Source of the DNA: Chloroflexota bacterium
GTDB taxonomy: Bacteria > Chloroflexota > Anaerolineae > Anaerolineales > Anaerolineaceae
Assembly (NCBI GenBank): GCA_023406965.1
Contig: JAEXTI010000421.1
Location: forward strand, 1-9,949
DNA length: 9,949 nucleotides
Direction: 5' to 3'
Shown here: one piece after another, positions 4,536 to 9,949 of the stretch
How positions within the stretch are numbered: the first letter of the stretch is position 1
Layout of the letters: each line of letters opens with the position of its first letter
Position numbers and translations under genes: made by a program
The notes under the pieces: model-generated
What the model was told of the DNA's origin: nothing
What the model saw: the letters and a program-made list of their open reading frames with translations, nothing else
Database searches by the model: none

Positions 4536-7301
4536 CTATTCGAGCAGCTTCAACATTCGGGCCAGAGAGACAGCCTGCGTCCGGTTCTTTGCTTCCAGTT
4601 TTGCATAAATGTTGCTGATGTGCCGTTTGATGGTTAACGGTGAAAGCACAAAGCGGTTGGCGATTTCCTGATTGGAACAGCCCTCCGCGATGCAGCGCAG
4701 CACCTCCAACTCCCGATCGCTCAGGGGTTCAACGAGGAGACGTTGGCCTGAACCAACCTCCATCGGCACGGGAATTTCCTGAACGGTGCGAGGGGCAGTC
4801 CCGGTTGAATAATCATGCTGGTTCATCAAAAGGAGTAGTTCCGCTATAAACTCTCCGCCTATGCCGCGCGCTTTCGCTTGGTAGAGCAGCTTTCCCATGG
4901 CCTCGCCCTCGTCTAAAAACACTCGTTTGGATTGTTCCGGCCAGGCCAACGCGATGGCTTCTTCCAATGCCGCCAGAGAAGCGGCGGTATCCTTCTTAGC
5001 CTGAAATGCCAGTGCTTTGAGAACCAGTAGCTCGATTGCTGCTTTCCCCCACCCCCAGGCAGAAGCTTCTTGCAATAGACGCTCGCTGATGGTCAGAGCC
5101 GCATCCGGGTTACCCTGCATCAGGAACAACCGGGCCAGAACTCTGTAGGCAGGGACGAGCCTATAGGGAATTGGATCATCCAGGGGAATGGCGGCAAGTG
5201 TTAGCGTTTCAGGCCGGATTTTCTCAGGGAGGATCCCCATGTCCCGGATGAAGAAAAGCGCTTTCTCGGCTCTGCCCTGTTCCACCCAGAAGTTGGCCAG
5301 CGCTGTCCTGGTCCACATCGACCAATAAGGGGACAGTGGATGAGCCCAGACCAATTCTTCGACAGCACCCGCTGTTGGCTGTGCCTTTTCAGGGCTATGT
5401 TTGAAGAGGTCGATCTGGGCAGTCAACGCCAGGCAAGCGGCCCGCAGACTCACATTTTCCCACCGAAGAGATAACTGATAGCTTTTCTCGACCGATTCTG
5501 CGGCCTCGTCCAGGCGGTTCCAGACAGTGAGCACCTTGCCCAACCCAAAATGAGCGCCCTGAGCATATGAGGAATTCGGCCCATCCACCTGTTCGGCCAT
5601 TTGCAAGAGGTCCGAATACAGCCTGGCCGCCTTGTGGAACTGTCCCTGATCAAAATGAACGTCTGCCAGGCTATTCAAAGACAGCATGGTCATGTGCGGG
5701 TTACCGGCAATCCGGCCAATCTGAACTGCGTCCTCGTAAGCGCGACGGGCTTCCTCCAGCTTTCCTTCAACCCAGCTGGCATCGCCTAGAAGTGATGTCG
5801 CCACACTGCGCAAGGCACACGAAAAATCTCCGTCAACGTTGAGCAAATCGATCGCGAGCCTGGCAAACCTGGCAGCAACATCTGTTTTTCCCTGGATATT
5901 TGCCCACAGCGCTCGAGCCGCCGTAAAACTTCCACCTAATGTTCTAACCTCGTCGGTCAATTCCAGCGATGAGATGAGTTGTTCGCCTTCTTCGATTGCC
6001 AAATCCGCACGGTCGGTTTGCTCGCTCAATGCTAAAACCCAGGCTTTTTGCATAGCCAGCCAGGGACGGGTATGGGTATAGGAATCGATCGCTGACAGCC
6101 AACCCGCCAGCGTAACAAGTTCGCCACCCATCAATAAGTCGCAGCCATGTTGTTCCACCAGGCACGCGAGTCGATCCGAGTCTCCTGCCTTCATCGCATG
6201 CTGGATGGCTTCATGAACGAACCCATGCTCCTCAAACCATTCCGATGCGCGACGGTGTAAGCTGGGGATCTGGTCTGGGTATAACACCTCCAGGCGGCGG
6301 TTTAGCACCTCTTTAAAAAGATGGTGATAACGGTACCAGCGCCTCTCGGTATCCAGGGGATTTACGAAAAGATGACTTCGCTCGATAACTTCCAGAATCA
6401 TCTGGCAGGCACCGGGTTCGATCATGTCCGATTGAATTACAGCCTCACACAAAGGCCCGCACATCCGGTCCAGTATAGATGATTGCAACAAAAACAAGCG
6501 GACGGAATCTACCTGACCGCGGAGTACTTCCTCCGTCAGATAGTCCATGATATAAGCATGGCTCCCGCTAAAAGCAGAGATGAAACGGTGAGGGTCATTC
6601 TCAGCCTGTATGGCCAGCCCGGCTAACTGCAAACCTGCAATCCAGCCTTCCGTCCGTGCCTCAATCGCCGAAATATCGGCTGCACTTAAAGGCAGTTTGA
6701 TGACCTCATCGTAAAACTGGGCGATTTCATGTGTAGTAAAGCGGAGTTGTTCAGCCCGAATCTCTAGCAATTGACCTCGAGCGCGCAATCGGGGCAATGC
6801 CAGCGGCGGGTCGGAGCGCGAAAGCAGCATTATGTGCATCCCAGGCGGCAGATGTTCGAGCAGATAATCCAACATTTCCAGGATCGGCGCGGCGTGGAGA
6901 ACATGAACGTCATCTAGCACGATGAAGAAATCATCCACCCCGTAGGCCTGGTTGATGATGAGGGCCATAAGTGTTTCGAAGGATGAAGCCTGAGACCCTT
7001 GACGTAGATCCAGCAACTCCGGCCTGATGGAAGGAACGACTTTGTGAAGCGCTGTCAGCAAGTAATCCAGGAATCGGATGGGGTCGTTATCCCCTTCATC
7101 CAAGGAAAGCCATGTATAGGGAGAATCGAGATCGCTTAACCAGTTGCTTACCAGCGTGGTCTTGCCATACCCAGGCGGAGCCGATACGAGGGTAAGCGAA
7201 CACTTGACGGCTATTGCCAGAATCGACTTCAGATCGGGGCGGAACACCAGCTTCTGGCGGGAGGGTGGAGCATTTAGTTTGGTCGACAACAGGGCTTGCA
7301 T
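4536..7301 (-). CDS. LuxR-family, MalT-type ATP-dependent transcriptional activator
   Basis: 921 residues from the ATG at 7301 (GTG at 7304 is an alternative, one codon longer; residue numbers below count from it). The N-terminal STAND ATPase domain has Walker A APPGYGKTT (42-50), Walker B IVLDDVH (128-134) and the sensor-like segment MLLSRSDPPLALPRLRARG. A long middle region of alpha-helical TPR-like repeats (about 380-830) would bind an inducer or partner. The last 63 residues are a LuxR helix-turn-helix: PLSDRELEVLRCIAEG, SNQEIANRF, SPLTIKRHISNIYAKL. Length and order match MalT (about 900 residues), which oligomerises with ATP and inducer. The start has no ribosome site and a TATAAA box about 9 nt upstream, implying a leaderless mRNA. 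The adjacent five-gene cassette with its repeats is the obvious target. The inducer is unknown. Confidence 0.93.
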   Translation of the reverse strand: MQALLSTKLNAPPSRQKLVFRPDLKSILAIAVKCSLTLVSAPPGYGKTTLVSNWLSDLDSPYTWLSLDEGDNDPIRFLDYLLTALHKVVPSIRPELLDLRQGSQASSFETLMALIINQAYGVDDFFIVLDDVHVLHAAPILEMLDYLLEHLPPGMHIMLLSRSDPPLALPRLRARGQLLEIRAEQLRFTTHEIAQFYDEVIKLPLSAADISAIEARTEGWIAGLQLAGLAIQAENDPHRFISAFSGSHAYIMDYLTEEVLRGQVDSVRLFLLQSSILDRMCGPLCEAVIQSDMIEPGACQMILEVIERSHLFVNPLDTERRWYRYHHLFKEVLNRRLEVLYPDQIPSLHRRASEWFEEHGFVHEAIQHAMKAGDSDRLACLVEQHGCDLLMGGELVTLAGWLSAIDSYTHTRPWLAMQKAWVLALSEQTDRADLAIEEGEQLISSLELTDEVRTLGGSFTAARALWANIQGKTDVAARFARLAIDLLNVDGDFSCALRSVATSLLGDASWVEGKLEEARRAYEDAVQIGRIAGNPHMTMLSLNSLADVHFDQGQFHKAARLYSDLLQMAEQVDGPNSSYAQGAHFGLGKVLTVWNRLDEAAESVEKSYQLSLRWENVSLRAACLALTAQIDLFKHSPEKAQPTAGAVEELVWAHPLSPYWSMWTRTALANFWVEQGRAEKALFFIRDMGILPEKIRPETLTLAAIPLDDPIPYRLVPAYRVLARLFLMQGNPDAALTISERLLQEASAWGWGKAAIELLVLKALAFQAKKDTAASLAALEEAIALAWPEQSKRVFLDEGEAMGKLLYQAKARGIGGEFIAELLLLMNQHDYSTGTAPRTVQEIPVPMEVGSGQRLLVEPLSDRELEVLRCIAEGCSNQEIANRFVLSPLTIKRHISNIYAKLEAKNRTQAVSLARMLKLLE

Positions 7302-7304
7302 CAC

Positions 7305-7435
7305 ATTTATTTATACCACGCGCAAATAAAAAAACTACCTTTCGCAATGACTATTCTACTGGGACGAAAAGTCTCGCAGCTTCAACCGGAAACGGGCTGC
7401 CTCGATGTTCATTCTAGACAGCACATTCGATTTCT
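7305..7435 (-). promoter_or_regulatory. Upstream region and leaderless promoter of the LuxR-type gene
   Basis: TATAAA on the minus strand (7315-7310) lies 8 bp before the ATG, putting the transcription start at about 7303-7301, at the start codon itself. No clear -35 is seen: the 17-18 bp position falls in a T-rich tract. No Shine-Dalgarno sequence is present. The rest of the stretch up to 7435 shows no gene or repeat. Confidence 0.45.
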
Positions 7436-7476
7436 AAAAAACTTACTCTTTCAGGAATGATTTTTCACCCTGAAAG
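7436..7476 (-). terminator. Probable terminator of the TetR-DUF4386 operon
   Basis: Minus-strand CTTTCAGG (7476-7469) pairs perfectly with CCTGAAAG (7455-7448) around a 13-nt loop; a GTTTTTTAG tract follows after about 6 nt. It lies 15 bp beyond the last stop of the broken third gene. The large loop and the gap before the T-run lower confidence. Confidence 0.5.
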
Positions 7477-7490
7477 GCGGCCCCACCATC

Positions 7491-7793
7491 TCACTGGTTA
7501 TTCTGCACCAGTGGAATAAAAACTTTAATCTGTTTTATCTCGGTTGACTCCATGTCATACAGACCGCCACCCAGGCTTCCCGTATAGAACACTCCGCAGC
7601 CGCGCGGAAAGAACCACCACGTCGACCCTACACTGGTGAGGCTCTCGACGAAGATCATCCGGAATTATTGGGTGGTGTTCAAAGCTTTCTTCGGTTGGGC
7701 TGTCATGGAGTTCAAGATCCCCAACCCAATGACGGATATTCCAGGTACCCGATTCAAATTCGCGCCGGTCAATCCAACCGCCAGTGTTCTCAT
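7491..7793 (-). pseudogene. Frame-broken gene coupled to DUF4386 by an ATGA overlap
   Basis: The ATG at 7793 overlaps the DUF4386 stop as ATGA. In its own frame it reads MRTLAVG and stops after 42 codons, but the neighbouring frame (about 7795-7555) carries protein-like sequence, WIDRREFESGTWNIRHWVGD and SFEHHPIIPDDLRRE. From about 7640 onward a third frame takes over with SVGSTWWFFPRGCGVFYTGS, GGGLYDMEST and the C-terminal KVFIPLVQNNQ, ending in TGA (7493-7491). The simplest reading is one gene of about 100 codons with one or two frameshifts. Family not recognised; the IPLV tail recalls the C-termini of some secreted Chloroflexota proteins. Assembly error is an alternative to true decay. Confidence 0.45.
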
Positions 7794-8491
7794 TTTACGC
7801 CCCCGCCTTTGACCAGCAGGTAGACACCCACAACTACCAGCCAGAGCGCCCACAAGCTGTAAGCAATCGCATTGACCGCTCCGAAAAAAGGCATGCCCGC
7901 TGGTTCGAGGGTTCCAAGCAAGATGCCTACAGCCAGAATCGCGCCAAGCCAACCCTGCCAGGTAGTGAAAATTTTGGATTTTGGCATCGCCAGCGCGATT
8001 AAAATCGTCCACAACGCGGTGAAAAGATAGCCCAAATGCTCGCCCACGCCCAGTCCGGCGTATTGGTTGAACGCGTTGAATGTTACTTCGATGGCGATGC
8101 GCGTCGCGTCACTGGTGGCCGGGTTGACATACGTGGACGCCAGCCCTGGTACCATGAACGGCCAGCGCACAAACCCGAGTATCTGCACAATCCCAGCTGT
8201 CACGCCCAGGGTGGTGGCAACGATCATATACGGCGTATCGTCGCGCGCCAGGTAGGGGTGCAGCATGACTGCAATCGGGATGAACAGGCTCGCCGCAAAC
8301 ACCATAAGATGCCAATTGGCGATCAGCCCGCTGCCGCCAGCCACGAACTTTTCCATGATCGTGGCCGCTGGTTGGCGCAGGATGTCGGGGTATTCGAAAT
8401 TGATTTGCAGTAGCGTAAAAGCCACCATGAATAGGACCGGCGTTGCGATGAGCAGTGCGCCCGTCCAAAGGCGATGGGTCTTTTGGTTCAT
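7790..8491 (-). CDS. DUF4386-type integral membrane protein
   Basis: 233 residues, ATG at 8491 with AGGA 7 nt upstream. About six hydrophobic helices are visible: 10-28 (GALLIATPVLFMVAFTLL), 55-77 (LIANWHLMVFAASLFIPIAV), 89-105, 145-170 (GLGVGEHLGYLFTALWTILIAL), 178-197 and 207-228. The layout and the conserved GEHLGYLFTALW section fit the DUF4386 family of bacterial membrane proteins, whose function is unknown. It starts 9 bp after the TetR gene on the same strand, the classic repressor plus membrane-protein arrangement, so it is probably the regulated output: tolerance to a small molecule or membrane adaptation is plausible but unproven. Its stop overlaps the start of a broken third gene. 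Confidence 0.8.
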   Translation of the reverse strand: MNQKTHRLWTGALLIATPVLFMVAFTLLQINFEYPDILRQPAATIMEKFVAGGSGLIANWHLMVFAASLFIPIAVMLHPYLARDDTPYMIVATTLGVTAGIVQILGFVRWPFMVPGLASTYVNPATSDATRIAIEVTFNAFNQYAGLGVGEHLGYLFTALWTILIALAMPKSKIFTTWQGWLGAILAVGILLGTLEPAGMPFFGAVNAIAYSLWALWLVVVGVYLLVKGGGVK

Positions 8492-8500
8492 GTTATTTTC

Positions 8501-9187
8501 CTAAAGATATTGAATAAGAATGGTGTTGAGTTCGCGCCGGAACAACTCGGCCGGATCATCAAAGTATGACGGGATTTGGTTCGTGATTTCGAGCATCACC
8601 AGCCCATGAAGGCGGCTCCAGAAAATCTGCGCCAGGTACAAAATTTCGGGATGGATGCCACCCGCTGTGGCCTGCCACATCTTGAGCATTGACTCCAGCC
8701 TGGGCGTCAGCGGTGCGAAACGTTCCACCCGCAGCCTGCCCGCCGAAAAAATGGCCTGGATCACCTCGATGAGCGGAACCATCGCGCGCTCCGCGGCTGG
8801 CATGGTGATGTCATCGGGAGCGTGATAATTGGGGATAGGTGTGCCAAAAATCAGCAGGTAACGCTGTAAATAAGTCACTGCCCACTGACGGTAAGCCCAA
8901 CCCAGGGTAAACAGCCGCTCCGGGAGTTGCTCCGTCGGATGGTTTTCCACCGAGGCTGCCAGTGCGTCGGCCAGCGAATTGTAGGCATCTACAATTAGCG
9001 CCGTCACCAGGTCATCGCGGCTGGGGTAATAGTTGTAAATAGATGGGGCGGCGATATTCAACTCGCGAGCCACCGCGCGCAGGCTCAGGGTTGCAGCCCC
9101 GGATTCGGCAATCTGTTTCCAGGCGGTGTCTTTGATTTCACCCTGTAAATCGTGACGACGTGCTTCGTTTCGTGGTCTTGGGGACAT
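8501..9187 (-). CDS. TetR/AcrR-family transcriptional regulator (WHG-type C-terminal domain)
   Basis: 228 residues; AAGGAG lies 4-5 nt before the ATG at 9187. Residues about 18-62 form the TetR helix-turn-helix: TAWKQIAESGAATLSLRAVA, RELNIAAPSIYNYYPSRDDL. The C-terminal ligand and dimer domain, with YRQWAVTYLQRYLLIFGTP and FWSRLHGLVMLEI, matches the WHG/TetR_C_13 type. It is first in an operon with a DUF4386 membrane protein 9 bp downstream. Its promoter overlaps a perfect 48-bp palindrome ending 14 bp upstream of the start codon, which strongly suggests autorepression. The ligand cannot be read from sequence. Confidence 0.93.
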   Translation of the reverse strand: MSPRPRNEARRHDLQGEIKDTAWKQIAESGAATLSLRAVARELNIAAPSIYNYYPSRDDLVTALIVDAYNSLADALAASVENHPTEQLPERLFTLGWAYRQWAVTYLQRYLLIFGTPIPNYHAPDDITMPAAERAMVPLIEVIQAIFSAGRLRVERFAPLTPRLESMLKMWQATAGGIHPEILYLAQIFWSRLHGLVMLEITNQIPSYFDDPAELFRRELNTILIQYL

Positions 9188-9200
9188 GATGCTCCTTGAG

Positions 9201-9248
9201 AATAACTAACGCTGTAAGATTATCTATAATCTTACAGCGTTAGTTATT
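9201..9248. promoter_or_regulatory. Perfect 48-bp palindrome, probable TetR operator
   Basis: Arms 9201-9223 and 9226-9248 are exact reverse complements around CT. Each arm contains CTAACGCTGTAAG, itself an imperfect palindrome (CTwAC...GTwAG), so two regulator dimers could bind side by side, as seen with several TetR-family proteins. It covers the -10 box of the TetR promoter. As RNA it could also form a strong leader hairpin. Confidence 0.8.
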
Positions 9249-9257
9249 AGTTGTCAA
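9229..9257 (-). promoter_or_regulatory. Promoter of the TetR-DUF4386 operon
   Basis: Minus-strand TTGACA (9257-9252, perfect -35) and TAAGAT (9234-9229, 4 of 6 to -10) are 17 bp apart. The -10 lies inside the 48-bp palindrome, so repressor binding would block polymerase. Transcription should start near 9222. Confidence 0.7.
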
Positions 9258-9309
9258 TAGGGGAATCGTCCATTTTCCATTTTTGGGGCATAGCCAACAG
9301 AAACCTTGA

Positions 9310-9538
9310 GAAGCTGTCTTAGAATTTAAATTCATGTCGCTGCGAGTAAGTTTCCCTGGCACTGCCCGCCAGGGCATGTGTGCGACGACCCTGGCCGGGC
9401 CAGGGCGAAGCAGCCTCCAATTTGGGTCTAAAAATACTGTTTGGGGGTTGCTTCGTCGCCTTCCCAAAGCCTCAGGCTCCTCGCAACGACACTCCCTTTC
9501 AATTCTATGAAGTAAACCTAGAATTCTCAGACAGCCTC
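9310..9538. mobile_element. 229-bp MITE-like element with terminal inverted repeats and TGA target duplication
   Basis: The ends are GAAGCTGTCTTAGAATT (9310-9326) and the inverse of GAGGCTGTCTGAGAATT (9538-9522), matching at 15 of 17 positions. TGA flanks both sides (9307-9309 and 9539-9541) as a 3-bp target duplication. Inside are nested inverted repeats: GTCGCTGCGAG against GTCGTTGCGAG, CGAAGCAGCCTCCAA against CGAAGCAACCCCCAA, and CCCTGGCC-G-GGCCAGGG, so the element can fold almost completely. It has no transposase and no coding capacity, hence non-autonomous. The GTTGCTTCGTCGC and CTCCTCGCAACGAC motifs are common in dispersed repeats of many bacteria. Confidence 0.75.
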
Positions 9539-9542
9539 TGAG

Positions 9543-9558
9543 GGAAGTGCCCACTTCC
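9543..9558. repeat. Short hairpin beside the MITE
   Basis: GGAAGTG and CACTTCC pair perfectly around CC, 2 bp outside the target duplication. There is no T-run. From 9559 to 9657 nothing else is seen apart from a 10-bp palindrome, CGGTATACCG (9642-9651). Confidence 0.4.
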
Positions 9559-9657
9559 TGGCAAGAGAACTTATCGCGGGTAGACATTATCCTGCGAATG
9601 GTGGGTTTGGCGGGTAACAAAGAGCACGCCCCTTGCTTATCCGGTATACCGAAATTA

Positions 9658-9703
9658 TTTTCGTAATTCGTCATTTTTCCGGAAAAATGACGAATTACGA
9701 AAA
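9658..9703. repeat. Perfect spacer-less 46-bp palindrome
   Basis: Arms 9658-9680 and 9681-9703 are exact reverse complements meeting at CC|GG, rich in CGTAATTCGTCA. It stands in a gene-free stretch. The motif CGAATTACG recurs in intergenic repeats of Chloroflexota as I recall them. It may be a dispersed palindromic repeat, a fold-back duplication, or a protein-binding site. Confidence 0.8.
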
Positions 9704-9726
9704 CCATGACATAGCAGTCAGGATGA

Positions 9727-9867
9727 GTAATCTATTATGAAAGACCTACCGCGAGGTCCGCGGGAAGGGGCGAACCTGGTTTGCCAAAGCTTGTGGAGAG
9801 GGCAGAAGTCCGGATTATCCGGCAGCGCTCGTTGAAGCAGGAACCGAGCTTATCTCTGTCGTAGATA
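9727..9867 (+). pseudogene. Possible right end of an IS200/IS605 element (tnpB 3' tail)
   Basis: One frame (9727-9864) ends RQRSLKQEPSLSLS-stop and the neighbouring frame reads FAKACGEGRSPDYPAALVEAGTE; both resemble the variable C-terminal tails of TnpB, where GTTGAAGCAGGAACC is a recurrent DNA motif because the guide RNA overlaps the gene end. A TATCT/AGATA hairpin (9851-9867) follows, as element ends often have. No start codon and no catalytic part are present, so at most about 46 codons remain. Downstream to 9949 there is only a GTGGGG/CCCCAC hairpin (9921-9941). Confidence 0.35.
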
Positions 9868-9949
9868 GATTCAAGGTAACTACTCAGAGGCCGAAGAAAA
9901 ATCCCAAATTTGAGATGTGTGTGGGGTGCGTTGCTCCCCACCCCCAAAG

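Noticed and set aside
9240..9707. 155-codon minus-strand open frame covering the TetR promoter, MITE and palindrome
   Set aside because: It runs through the MITE inverted repeats and both palindromes; composition is repeat-derived (CEEPEALGRRRSNPQ-like) and there is no ribosome site.
9735..9947. 70-codon minus-strand open frame at the right edge
   Set aside because: It has no recognisable features; the plus strand there shows TnpB-tail-like sequence instead.

Overview
The window looks like a chromosomal stretch from a Chloroflexota bacterium, probably Anaerolineae-like. This rests on gene style rather than a marker gene: a 921-residue MalT-type LuxR regulator next to small membrane proteins, an RHS protein with an unnamed C-terminal domain, and repeat elements of a kind familiar from these genomes. 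Moderately high GC coding DNA alternates with AT-rich, repeat-laden gaps. The assignment is inference.

Layout. (A) 1-1880, plus strand: the 3' part of an RHS-repeat gene with a variable C-terminal domain, followed after 8 bp by a membrane-anchored four-cysteine protein that could be its immunity partner. (B) 1881-2687, no intact gene: a 67-codon scrap of a YifB/ComM-type AAA+ ATPase, a sigma70-like promoter, a D-arm-less tRNA-Met-like sequence with its own terminator, a second disrupted copy of the tRNA 3' half with another terminator, a possible three-way-junction fold, and a perfect 19-bp bidirectional terminator. (C) 4361 down to 2688, minus strand: five small genes, mostly membrane or Cys-rich, closely spaced and partly translationally coupled. 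(D) 7301-4536, minus strand: a large LuxR/MalT-type ATPase regulator, apparently leaderless, ending in a terminator. Between its terminator and cassette C lie three direct repeats with a 12-bp period, good candidate sites for this regulator. (E) 9187-7491, minus strand: a TetR-family repressor, a DUF4386 membrane protein and a frame-broken third gene coupled by an ATGA overlap, closed by a terminator. The promoter is buried in a perfect 48-bp palindrome, the likely autoregulatory operator. (F) 9249-9949, no intact gene: a 229-bp MITE-like element with 17-bp terminal inverted repeats and a 3-bp target duplication, a perfect spacer-less 46-bp palindrome, and what looks like the right end of an IS200/IS605 element (tnpB tail).

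How parts may work together: the RHS C-terminal domain and its downstream partner resemble a polymorphic toxin-immunity pair. The LuxR regulator probably controls the five-gene membrane cassette through the triple repeat. TetR probably represses itself and DUF4386. The most unusual items are the D-arm-less tRNA-like transcription unit, the uncharacterised LuxR-linked membrane cassette, and the RHS tip pair.
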